Assembly (NCBI GenBank): GCA_000024525.1
Contig: CP001769.1
Location: forward strand, 7,845,001-7,909,000
DNA length: 64,000 bases
Direction: 5' to 3'
Source: Spirosoma linguale DSM 74
GTDB lineage: Bacteria > Bacteroidota > Bacteroidia > Cytophagales > Spirosomataceae
Below the pieces are notes generated by a model. The model was given only the letters and a program-made list of their open reading frames with translations, did not search any database and was not told the DNA's origin. Of this stretch, positions 35,152-43,328 are shown one piece after another (the first letter of the stretch is position 1; the number at the start of each line of letters is the position of its first letter). The translations under genes were made by a program, and so were the position numbers.

Positions 35152-35778
35152 ATGTTGACAATCAACGCCGAAGGGATCGGTAAGAAATACAGACGGGAGT
35201 GGATTTTTCGGCGGGTAAACTTAACCCTTCAAGCCGGAACGAGCTACACCTTTGTAGGGCCAAACGGCAGCGGGAAGTCTACATTGCTTCAGTTACTGGC
35301 CGGAAACCTGCCCGCTACCGAAGGCAACCTCACCTATTTACAGAACAATTCCCTTATCGACCCCGACAACTGGTTTCGGCAGGTGAGTATTGCCGCGCCA
35401 TACGTCGAACTGGTCGAAGAACTAACGCTGGATGAATTGCTGACATTTCACCAGACGTTCAAGCCGTTCAGGAATAAACTCACCCCCGAAGCCGTTGCGG
35501 AGCGGTTGCTCTTAACACAGGCCCGACATAAAGAGATCAAGTACTTCTCGTCGGGGATGAAGCAGCGCGTTAAGCTCGGGCTGGCTTTCTTCTCTAATTC
35601 ACCCATCGTCATTCTCGACGAACCCACTTCCAACCTCGACCGGCAGGGAGCTGCCTGGTACCACGAGCAGGTACGCCAACTCGACGCCAGCCAGCTTCTG
35701 TTAATTGGCTCCAACCAGCCCGAAGAGTACGATTTTTGCCCCAATGTGCTGGATGTAATGCAGTGGAAAACACGCTAA
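35152..35778 (+). CDS. ABC transporter ATP-binding protein
   Basis: The start at 35152 (MLTINAEGIGKKY) gives 208 residues, a full single ATPase domain; the frame to 35101 lacks features. Walker A is GPNGSGKST, the signature is FSSGMKQRVK (SSGMKQR in place of LSGGQQR) and Walker B is VILDEPTSNLD. The substrate is unknown and no permease lies beside it. Position after lpxA suggests co-transcription with the lipid A genes, and a role in cell-envelope transport is a guess. A hairpin follows. Confidence 0.88.
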   Translation: MLTINAEGIGKKYRREWIFRRVNLTLQAGTSYTFVGPNGSGKSTLLQLLAGNLPATEGNLTYLQNNSLIDPDNWFRQVSIAAPYVELVEELTLDELLTFHQTFKPFRNKLTPEAVAERLLLTQARHKEIKYFSSGMKQRVKLGLAFFSNSPIVILDEPTSNLDRQGAAWYHEQVRQLDASQLLLIGSNQPEEYDFCPNVLDVMQWKTR

Positions 35779-35783
35779 ACAGC

Positions 35784-35815
35784 TGTGCCGCCCGGTTCGA
35801 AAACCAGACGGCACA
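35784..35815. terminator. Hairpin between convergent ABC and methyltransferase genes
   Basis: TGTGCCG (35784-35790) pairs with CGGCACA (35809-35815), with an inner GGTT/AACC pairing. It lies between two convergent stops and probably ends both transcripts. No strong T tract is seen. Confidence 0.55.
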
Positions 35816-35840
35816 ACATTAATCAGTGGAAAGAAACGTT

Positions 35841-36527
35841 TTAAACAGCTTCGGTCATTTGTTCCGCATCGGTCCATACCGCTGAGTTGTACAGTTTCCG
35901 CATCAGAAAGCCGTGTTCGATCAAGAACGACAGGTTAAACTTCCGCACCATGCCGTGATTGGGTAATACGGGACTTTCGACGTGATCAATTACATAGTTG
36001 GGAAAGTACCACAAAACATCGCGGGGCGAAATGCTGAAAGGGGGTGTAGGCATGGTGGGAGCGTATTCAACTGTATTCAGGAAGGTCAGGGCACCTACCG
36101 GCGTCAGCTCTTCGAGGGTTTGCAGATAGCGCATTCGCATGGCATCGGGTAAAGCTACCAGCGAAGCCCGATCATAAACAACATCGATCGGGCCAAGGTC
36201 GTCGGGAGTCAGGGAGAAAAGATCACAGCAGAAAATGGTGATGTTTCCCGAGATGAACCGATCGCCAATGCGCCGGTACGTGAGTTGGTTTTCGGAAAAG
36301 AACTGGAGAACTGCCTTTTCAACGATTTCGACTCCTATCACCCGGTTGGCGAAGTGGCTGAAGTAAATCATATCGACGCTTTTGCCGCATAACGGAACGA
36401 ATACGGACTTACCTTCAAGAGAGAATGGTGGGAGGTGTTTGATCAGGTAAGGGTGAATGTCTTTGCGGTGAAAGCTGGTATAAGGGCCTTCTAATTCCCA
36501 GGAGTTCATCCAGAATGCTTTTTCCAT
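35841..36527 (-). CDS. TPMT-family SAM-dependent methyltransferase
   Basis: The 228-residue protein follows the thiopurine S-methyltransferase family layout: aromatic start FWMNSWELEG, the SAM motif FVPLCGKSVDMIYF (near 45), an acidic strand VIGVEIVEKAV and motif IDVVYDRASLVALP (near 130). It is probably cytosolic and methylates a small thiol, selenium or tellurium compound, though the substrate is unknown. GAACTTTGC on the minus strand near 36580 is one base short of the -7 consensus. The gene stands alone between the ABC ATPase gene and the ABC permease gene. Confidence 0.85.
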   Translation of the reverse strand: MEKAFWMNSWELEGPYTSFHRKDIHPYLIKHLPPFSLEGKSVFVPLCGKSVDMIYFSHFANRVIGVEIVEKAVLQFFSENQLTYRRIGDRFISGNITIFCCDLFSLTPDDLGPIDVVYDRASLVALPDAMRMRYLQTLEELTPVGALTFLNTVEYAPTMPTPPFSISPRDVLWYFPNYVIDHVESPVLPNHGMVRKFNLSFLIEHGFLMRKLYNSAVWTDAEQMTEAV

Positions 36528-36690
36528 GACGTAAAGAGGAGAGAGTTTGGCGTAGTTTGATGAGGCAAAGTTCTCTCTTCGTTCGTCCGGTTTTTAGCGC
36601 GGATGTACGGATTCTGTAAATGCCGTATATTCCCGTAAATCAACAAGATACATAGGGGAAACTACGTGGAGGCTGGTCGCGCATAATTCA

Positions 36691-36716
36691 CCCCTCCCCT
36701 TAAAAAAGGGGAGGGG
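36691..36716. terminator. GC-rich hairpin after the ABC permease gene
   Basis: CCCCTCCCCTT (36691-36701) pairs with AAGGGGAGGGG (36706-36716) around an AAAA loop, followed by further G runs. It lies just past the end of the minus-strand permease gene. This pyrimidine/purine palindrome is also a common type of dispersed element in Bacteroidota. Confidence 0.65.
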
Positions 36717-36735
36717 CCGGGGGTGGGGTGGCCTT

Positions 36736-39276
36736 TTACCCCTCCGCCCGTAGTACGTCCAGCGGTGGTCTGACCAGCACTTCGCGGCTGTTGAAAACGC
36801 CGATCACGACCGTCAGGACCGTAACGGTAAAGGCAATCACAACCAGCGGAAAGGTACTCGGCTGGTAGGGAACTTCGAAGACGAACCGGGCCAGACTCCA
36901 CGTGCTGACCAGCGAAAGTAAAATACCCGAAAGTGCTGCCAGCAAACCCAATAATCCGTATTCCAGTGCCGTAATTCGCAGAATCTGCCCGCGGCTGGCA
37001 CCAAGTGTTCGCAGCAGGACGCTTTCGCGCATACGCTGGTATTTGCTGATAACGACCGAACTGGCCAGCACCAGCAACCCCGTCAGGATGCTGAATAGGG
37101 CCATAAACTGAATAACAAAAGAGATTTGCCCCAGAATCTCGTCGACCGTTTTCAGGATCAAACCGAGGTCGATGGCCGACACGTTCGGGAAGTTGCTAAC
37201 CAGCGCACGTTGAAGTACGGCTGAGGTCTGGTTGTCCGGTACGCGGGTCATCAGCACATGAAACTGTGGAGCCTGCTCCAGCACACCCGAGGGGAAGACG
37301 ACCAGAAAATTGGTTTGTACCCGGTTCCACTCCACCTCACGGGTGCCGCCCACAATCGTTTGAATGGGTGCGCCCTGCACGTTGAAATTCAGCGTATCGC
37401 CCAGCTTTAGATGCATCCGGTCCAGAAATCCATTCTCAATCGACACATAAACAGCCCCGTTTTCTTGATAAGGTGCTTTGCCCGATACCAGTTTTTCCGA
37501 CGAAATGAGCGTGTCTCGGTAGGTAACGCGGTACTCGCGGGTGAACGCCCAACTGGGTGTTTTGGCAGTCGTATCTTTAGCGTTTTTACGGACAGCGCTG
37601 GTAGTGCCGTTGATGTCGTTCAGGCGCATGGTCACCACCGGCACTTCCTGTAAAATGGGCAGTTTCTGTTGCGTCACCAGCGACCGGATGCCCGCAATCT
37701 GCGCATTCTGAATATCGAATAGTACCATATTGGGTTGTTTACCACTCGCCGACAGCTCCACCCGGCCCAGCAAAAGACCCTGGGTGAGGTAAAGCGTTGC
37801 AATCAGGAAAGCGCCTAACCCGATGGAGGTGACAAGAATAAGCGTCTGGTTATTGGGGCGGTAAAGGTTAGCTAAACTCTGCCGCCAGACGTAACTCCAC
37901 GATGCCGGGAAGAATTTGCGCACCAGCCAGATGAGCCCGAGACCGAGCAGGGTTAAAATGCCGAAGGCAACCGCCAGCCCACCCGTAAAACCAACCGCCA
38001 GCATGAAATTCTTTGTTTGCAGGTAGGCAAAACCAACGATGAAGCCCAGTACCAGCAGGTAAACCAGCCACCGGAACGGGTCGCGGTTGCTGAGGTCGGC
38101 TTCGTACGAACTTCGGAGCGTTCGGAGGGGCGACACATTACGAATGGCCAGCAACGGAAGCAGAGAAAATAGCACGGAAATAAGCACTCCCGTGCCAATG
38201 CCGCCGAGTATGGCTGCGCCTGATAATGATGTTTCGACCGTTACCGGCAGGAAATTGCTGAACACACGAGGGAGGACCAACTGCACACCCGACCCCGCCA
38301 GTGCGCCAATAACTGCGCCCAGCAGGCCCATCAGTGCCGTTTGGATGAGGTAGATTAGAAACGCCTGCCGCCCGCTGGCACCGAGTGTCCGCAAAATAGC
38401 CACCGACGTTACCTTTTCTTTTACGTACAACTGCACGGCGCTGGCGACACCTACACAGCCCAGCAAAAGGGCCACAAAGGCCACCAGACTCAGATACTTG
38501 GTGAGGTCGGCGAAGGAACGGCCGGTTTGTTTTTTGCGCCCGTCAACGGTGTCGTAGCTGATGCCTTCTTTATCCAACCGGGCCGAGATGGTTTTAACGT
38601 ATTTCTCAACATCCGTGCCGGGGGCAAACTGATAGTAGTATTTGTACGCTACCCGACTGCCTCGCTGTAACAGACCGGTACTGGCCAGAAATTGATTTGG
38701 AATGAATACCGTTGGCGCAACCGTAGCCGCAATGGCCGCCTGCCCCGGTGTTTTAGTAACCCGCCCAGCAATCAGAAAGGACAGGTTGCCAACCTTTACC
38801 GAGTCGCCGGGTTGGGCACCAAGCTGTACCAGAAGTCCATCATCGACCAGCGCTACCCGCTGGCTGGCCTGCCGAAATGTTTGGATGGCCGATGCGGGCT
38901 GCACCTCCCAGGTTCCGTAATATGGGAAATTGCCTTCCAGCCCTTTCACCTGCGCCAGTCGGACGCCCCCCGTTTTAGGGATAGAAACGAGCGAAGCAAA
39001 CGACACTTCGTAAGCCCGGTCGCGGCCAAGTGTCTTTGCAAGTTTTGCTGTTTTCGCCGATGGTGGCCGGCTCCAGGAAAGCGTCAGGTCTGCGCCCAGG
39101 AGTTCACGGGCCTGGTCATCGATGCTGCGGGCGAGGTTATCGCCGAACGAGTTGATGGCTACTAAAGCGGCAATGCCCAGCACAATAGCCGACATAAACA
39201 GCAGTAACCGCTGACGGCTCCGGCGGCTATCGCGCCAGGCCATTCTGAAAAGCCAGGAGGTGTTCATAATTTTCAA
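36736..39276 (-). CDS. ybbP: YbbP-like FtsX-family ABC transporter permease
   Basis: The 846-residue protein (start at Met1 or Met4, MNTSWLF) has the YbbP layout: one N-terminal helix, a MacB-like periplasmic domain, three helices (about 265-385), four central helices (about 400-500), a second periplasmic domain (about 510-720) and a final three-helix FtsX module (about 720-840), ending PLDVLRAEG. With the adjacent ATPase it forms an envelope ABC exporter or mechanotransmission complex. A palindrome spans the gap to the ATPase gene. In E. coli the same pair, ybbAP, lies divergent from tesA, as here; the conserved order supports a shared envelope or lipid role. Confidence 0.9.
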   Translation of the reverse strand: MKIMNTSWLFRMAWRDSRRSRQRLLLFMSAIVLGIAALVAINSFGDNLARSIDDQARELLGADLTLSWSRPPSAKTAKLAKTLGRDRAYEVSFASLVSIPKTGGVRLAQVKGLEGNFPYYGTWEVQPASAIQTFRQASQRVALVDDGLLVQLGAQPGDSVKVGNLSFLIAGRVTKTPGQAAIAATVAPTVFIPNQFLASTGLLQRGSRVAYKYYYQFAPGTDVEKYVKTISARLDKEGISYDTVDGRKKQTGRSFADLTKYLSLVAFVALLLGCVGVASAVQLYVKEKVTSVAILRTLGASGRQAFLIYLIQTALMGLLGAVIGALAGSGVQLVLPRVFSNFLPVTVETSLSGAAILGGIGTGVLISVLFSLLPLLAIRNVSPLRTLRSSYEADLSNRDPFRWLVYLLVLGFIVGFAYLQTKNFMLAVGFTGGLAVAFGILTLLGLGLIWLVRKFFPASWSYVWRQSLANLYRPNNQTLILVTSIGLGAFLIATLYLTQGLLLGRVELSASGKQPNMVLFDIQNAQIAGIRSLVTQQKLPILQEVPVVTMRLNDINGTTSAVRKNAKDTTAKTPSWAFTREYRVTYRDTLISSEKLVSGKAPYQENGAVYVSIENGFLDRMHLKLGDTLNFNVQGAPIQTIVGGTREVEWNRVQTNFLVVFPSGVLEQAPQFHVLMTRVPDNQTSAVLQRALVSNFPNVSAIDLGLILKTVDEILGQISFVIQFMALFSILTGLLVLASSVVISKYQRMRESVLLRTLGASRGQILRITALEYGLLGLLAALSGILLSLVSTWSLARFVFEVPYQPSTFPLVVIAFTVTVLTVVIGVFNSREVLVRPPLDVLRAEG

Positions 39277-39354
39277 TTTGTGAATGATAGAATGAGTGAA
39301 TAGGTTGCGGCTTTACTTATTCATTCATTGAATCATTCTATCATTCACAAATTG
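39274..39354. repeat. 22-bp perfect inverted repeat at the ATPase/permease junction
   Basis: Arms 39274-39295 and 39333-39354 are exact complements separated by 37 bases. The right arm lies inside the last codons of the ATPase gene, and the left arm reaches the permease start. It may be an inserted repeat that set a new C-terminus for the ATPase. Confidence 0.75.
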
Positions 39355-40017
39355 ATCGACGACCGTTCCACCTTTAATTCGGATAACCCGCTGGGTGCGG
39401 GCAGCCAGTTCCATGTCGTGCGTGACCAGAACGAGGGTTGTTCCGGCTTCGCGGTTGAGTTCAAAAAGTAGGTCGACAACAGTGGCGCTGGTGTCGGCGT
39501 CGAGGTTGCCGGTTGGCTCATCGGCAAAAAGCAGTTTGGGCCGGTTGGCAAAGGCACGGGCCAGCGATACGCGTTGCTGCTCACCACCCGACAATTGAGT
39601 AGGGTAGTGGTGCCCGCGTTTGCCCAGACCAACGCGTTCCAGCAGAGCCTGAGCAGCTCTGGCCGCTCCCTTCTCACCACGAAGTTCGAGCGGCACCATC
39701 ACGTTTTCGAGCGCGGTGAGGGTCGGTAGTAACTGAAAATTCTGGAAAATAAAGCCAACGTACTGATTGCGAATAGCCGCCCGCTGGTCTTCATTGAGCG
39801 TATCCAGCCGAACATCATTAAGATAAACGCTACCCGACGAAGACCGGTCCAGACCCGCACACAAGCCCAGCAGGGTTGTTTTGCCGCTGCCCGATGGGCC
39901 AACGATGGAGAAGGTATCGCCGGGTTCGAGGGTGAAGTTGACACCGTGCAGAACGGTTAAATCCTGACCCCCACTCGAATAGGTTTTCGTCAGATTTTCG
40001 ACGCGAAGAATGCTCAT
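39325..40017 (-). CDS. ybbA: YbbA-like ABC transporter ATP-binding protein
   Basis: The ATG at 40017 ([13 protein letters not shown]) is preferred over 40059, giving 230 residues, normal for the LolD/YbbA/MacB class. Walker A is GPSGSGKTT, the Q loop is [12 protein letters not shown], the signature is LSGGEQQRV, Walker B is [12 protein letters not shown], and the H loop His is in LVTHD. The partner permease gene follows after a palindrome that encodes the last residues FVNDRMIQ. The divergent gene upstream is the TesA-like esterase. Confidence 0.92.
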   Translation of the reverse strand: MSILRVENLTKTYSSGGQDLTVLHGVNFTLEPGDTFSIVGPSGSGKTTLLGLCAGLDRSSSGSVYLNDVRLDTLNEDQRAAIRNQYVGFIFQNFQLLPTLTALENVMVPLELRGEKGAARAAQALLERVGLGKRGHHYPTQLSGGEQQRVSLARAFANRPKLLFADEPTGNLDADTSATVVDLLFELNREAGTTLVLVTHDMELAARTQRVIRIKGGTVVDQFVNDRMIQ

Positions 40018-40102
40018 GGAACAAAAAAGGGTTGTTGCGACTTTTTGATGAACGCGCATTGGCTCACCACTCTGTGTTCATCAATTAACTCGTAGTAAAA
40101 CA

Positions 40103-40816
40103 ATGAAGTTCTGCATGAATAGTAAATCACTCCATTCTGTGATAAGCGGATTGTTGCTGGTCTTAACGGTCTGGGGCTGTGGCTCGTCCGATACGAAAAC
40201 GAACGACAACGCCACAAATGCACCCACGCAACAGGCAAAGGAAAAATCGGATGCTCCGGCCAAAAAACAAACTGTTCTGTTCTACGGAAATAGCCTGACG
40301 GCTGGTTATGGGGTGGAACCGGCGCAGGCGTTTCCGGCTTTGATCGGCAAAAAGATCGACTCGCTCGGCCTGAATTATACCGTTGTCAATGCCGGTTTAA
40401 GTGGCGAAACGACCGCCGGGGGCAAAAGCCGGATCGGCTGGGTGCTGCGTCAACCCGTAGCGGTGTTCGTTCTGGAACTGGGTGGTAATGATGGCCTCCG
40501 GGGGCTTCCGCTGGCCGATACTCGCCAAAATTTACAGGCGATCATGGATACTGTCCGGCTGAAGAGCCCGCAGGCTACAATTGTGCTCGCCGGTATGCAG
40601 ATTCCGCCCAATATGGGAACGAGTTACGCCAAAGAATTTCGGGGGTTGTTCAAAGAACTGGCCGATAAGAACAAGGCCGTGCTAATTCCCTTTTTGCTCG
40701 AAAACGTTGGCGGTATTCCTAAACTGAACCAGCCTGATGGTATTCACCCAACCCCCGCCGGGCATAAGATCGTCGCCAACACGGTTTGGCAGGTTCTCCG
40801 ACCGGTATTGAAATAG
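40103..40816 (+). CDS. tesA: TesA-like SGNH esterase lipoprotein
   Basis: The 237-residue protein has a signal with a lipobox-type end, VWGC (Cys26), followed by a Thr/Asn/Ala linker, so it is likely a lipoprotein. The SGNH hydrolase core has block I as YGNSLTAGYG (GNSL where many have GDSL, the Ser still present), block II Gly in VNAGLSGETT, block III GGNDGLRG and block V DGIHPTPAGH with the catalytic Asp and His. TesA relatives are lysophospholipase/arylesterase/thioesterase enzymes of the periplasm. The gene is divergent from the YbbA/YbbP-like genes, as in E. coli. A REP-type palindrome follows its stop. Confidence 0.88.
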   Translation: MKFCMNSKSLHSVISGLLLVLTVWGCGSSDTKTNDNATNAPTQQAKEKSDAPAKKQTVLFYGNSLTAGYGVEPAQAFPALIGKKIDSLGLNYTVVNAGLSGETTAGGKSRIGWVLRQPVAVFVLELGGNDGLRGLPLADTRQNLQAIMDTVRLKSPQATIVLAGMQIPPNMGTSYAKEFRGLFKELADKNKAVLIPFLLENVGGIPKLNQPDGIHPTPAGHKIVANTVWQVLRPVLK

Positions 40817-40818
40817 GC

Positions 40819-40888
40819 TGTAGTACCGACCGTCCCGGTCGGGTGAATATTCCGCATTTCTCGCCCGACCGGGACGGTCGGTACTACA
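40819..40888. repeat. Dispersed palindrome, copy 1 (REP-like)
   Basis: Arms of 25 bp (40819-40843 and 40864-40888) are perfect complements, starting TGTAGTACCGACC, with a 20-base loop. Each arm has its own nested GACCG/CGGTC hairpin. The arms are identical to those at 59990-60062, but the loops differ. It lies between convergent genes and can end both transcripts. Confidence 0.9.
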
Positions 40889-40895
40889 AACAAAA

Positions 40896-43322
40896 CTAAA
40901 ACGGGTAGCCGACGCCTATGTTGAAGACCAGATTTTCCTTTCGCCAGGTGGGACTGCCAAAAGCCATCTTGTCAATGACCCATTCGCTGCCTTCGGTTTG
41001 GTAAGGTTTTCGGAGGGGAGCCGCCACATCGAGCCGCACCAGAAAGTATGATAAGTCAATCCGGATACCAACGCCCGCACCCACGGCGATTTGTTTGTAA
41101 AACGCTTTCGAGAATTGAGCACCCTCCCCAAATGTATCGGTATTGGCATAAGTCCATACGTTGCCTGCATCAACAAAAACGGCCCCTTCGATATACTTGT
41201 TGAGCTTGGCCCGGATTTCCGTGTTTGCTTCGAGCCGGATATCGCCCCCGCCATCTTGAAAAAGGGGTAGATTACGAATGGTATCCCGGGTAAATAAACC
41301 TGGCCCGATTGCTCGTGGCCGGAATGCCCGAATGCTGTTGCTACCACCCACAAAGTACTGTTTGGTGAAGGGTAGCTGATAGCCTTTCGAATTCCCGTAG
41401 GTGATACCCACACCGGCAAACAAACGGTTAGCCCAGGTTATTTTTGGCGTCAGCTTACGAAACAATCGACCGTCGACATCGAACCGAAGAAACTGGGCAT
41501 AAGAAACGCCAAAAATGCCATTCCGGTCTTCACCCTCTATTGGTTTTCGGAAGAAAAGGCTTGCCAAATTACCTGCTGCTTCTGCATTGGCCGTTATCCG
41601 GAACGAAGTTGGCGAAAAGGAACGGATGGGCGAGTTGAAGTTAAATGTATAGAGCGAACTTAAAATAAGCTGGTTAGAGCGGAAAACGGTATTTATGTAT
41701 TGTCTTCTGATCAGATCAGAGATGTCTGGATTTTCAATGATCTCAAGAACTCGGGGTTTGATCTGGCTTGATGGTACATAAACGTAGTTAATGTTAAACG
41801 GCTGGAAAACATGCTCCAACTGCTGACTCTGCCTCCAGGCATAACCAAACGTTGTCTGTGCCGAATTAATCCGGTATAGTCCACCCCTGATAATTGTCTG
41901 ATAACCAACCGTAATGTTTGTTTTCGGCAGGGCCTGCCGTTGGTCGTATAGAAACCGATGGGGGGATACGAGCCGGGGAAAACTCAACGTAGCATCGGCA
42001 CCAAACCGGTAGTTGGTAATCCCTTCACCGGCCGCTGCTACCTGAAATTCGATCCCGGCGTTGGCATTGATAGTCAATAATTCGGCTCGATGCAGCGCAT
42101 TACGGTTCCGCCAACTCAGCGTGAGCTGCGTACCATTGAAGTTATTGGAACGTGAGGTGCCATCCAACTCGGCCCGTACTGACTTGGCTGGCGAAGGGGT
42201 CAGGTAGTAGTGAACATCGAGCACAGCGGTGTCGCCCTGTTGGTCGGGTTCGAACCGGTTTCGAACAAATTTAAAGGCACCCAGATTTATGAATCGGGAG
42301 AGGGTAAGATCCTGCATCCGGCTGTTGTACCGTTGTCCGGGTCGTACCGTAACAATATCGCGAAACAATTTATTGTCGAACCGCTGTGTGGAGTCTATGA
42401 TTCGAAATTGCTCGTTCGTCTGAAACGCCTGTCGCCGGTTGGTGTCGTTGCGGGCGGTCGATAAGTTGTAGTTCGAATAAATGAAGACATCACGAATAAA
42501 ATAGGGGACGCCAGCGGCTTCGGGCATATCAGGCTTGATGGCGAAATACAGTTTTGTCCGGTGGCGGGCCGTATCGTTATCGGCAATAACGGCTATGTAG
42601 TCGGGCAGGAAGTAATAGAAACCCCGTTGCTTGATGAACTGGCTGATACGCTCGCGCTCCAGCTTGATATTTTCGAAGAGATAAGGGCTGCCTTTCTTGA
42701 TAACCGTACGTCGGGCAGAGGCTAGCAGGGCTTTCCGAACCGGGGTAGAGTCGACCAGAAAACCGGCAGAGTCGATGAAAAAACGCTGTTTTACATCAAC
42801 ATCATAAACGCCCCGTGCCTTATAGCCATCTTCAACGATCTTACCCGTTGCATCTGATCCGAAATAGCCTTGATTTTGCAGGGTTGCCTTAAAAACAGGG
42901 ATGTTGGATGAAATGGCTTTGGCACTGGCCAGCACGGGTTCCTGACCAAACTTCCGGCGAAACCACGCCCGAAAGCCGTTGGGCTTTTTAGGCTCACCGA
43001 AGAGATAATAAAAGCCAACCTTATAGGGATAACCAAATAGCTGCTTATTGGGTCGGGGCCGTGCTTGTTCTTGCAATTGGGTTTTTAGACCGGCCTGTTC
43101 TGTCGAAGAAATAGTGGAGTCGGCATGGATGTTAACGTCTGTACCCATGTAGAGCCGCTCATTGGCGGGTAAATGCTTGGCTATGTTACAGGCGCTAAGC
43201 AGCCAGACAGAAACCGGCAGCACGAGTGCTACCGATGGGCTGCGCCAACCGGTTTTTGCGCGTTGCCTAAGCAAAAGACAAACAATGTGAAAGCTGGATT
43301 TTATGGTAGATACGAATGTCAT
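40896..43322 (-). CDS. tamL: TamL: lipoprotein BamA/TamA-family outer membrane protein
   Basis: The 808-residue protein has a long signal region with the lipobox LLSAC (Cys45), POTRA-like beta-alpha domains (about 75-400) and a C-terminal 16-strand BamA-type barrel (about 420-808) ending in the aromatic NIGVGYPF. The lid-loop motif region contains VGGSNSIRAFRPRAIGPG, the VRGF-like motif of the Omp85 family (here IRAF). Bacteroidota carry such a lipidated TamA relative, TamL. It starts 6 bp after tamB on the same strand, so the two are one operon and make the TAM envelope complex for outer membrane assembly or lipid transport. Confidence 0.93.
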   Translation of the reverse strand: MTFVSTIKSSFHIVCLLLRQRAKTGWRSPSVALVLPVSVWLLSACNIAKHLPANERLYMGTDVNIHADSTISSTEQAGLKTQLQEQARPRPNKQLFGYPYKVGFYYLFGEPKKPNGFRAWFRRKFGQEPVLASAKAISSNIPVFKATLQNQGYFGSDATGKIVEDGYKARGVYDVDVKQRFFIDSAGFLVDSTPVRKALLASARRTVIKKGSPYLFENIKLERERISQFIKQRGFYYFLPDYIAVIADNDTARHRTKLYFAIKPDMPEAAGVPYFIRDVFIYSNYNLSTARNDTNRRQAFQTNEQFRIIDSTQRFDNKLFRDIVTVRPGQRYNSRMQDLTLSRFINLGAFKFVRNRFEPDQQGDTAVLDVHYYLTPSPAKSVRAELDGTSRSNNFNGTQLTLSWRNRNALHRAELLTINANAGIEFQVAAAGEGITNYRFGADATLSFPRLVSPHRFLYDQRQALPKTNITVGYQTIIRGGLYRINSAQTTFGYAWRQSQQLEHVFQPFNINYVYVPSSQIKPRVLEIIENPDISDLIRRQYINTVFRSNQLILSSLYTFNFNSPIRSFSPTSFRITANAEAAGNLASLFFRKPIEGEDRNGIFGVSYAQFLRFDVDGRLFRKLTPKITWANRLFAGVGITYGNSKGYQLPFTKQYFVGGSNSIRAFRPRAIGPGLFTRDTIRNLPLFQDGGGDIRLEANTEIRAKLNKYIEGAVFVDAGNVWTYANTDTFGEGAQFSKAFYKQIAVGAGVGIRIDLSYFLVRLDVAAPLRKPYQTEGSEWVIDKMAFGSPTWRKENLVFNIGVGYPF

Positions 43323-43328
43323 AACGGA

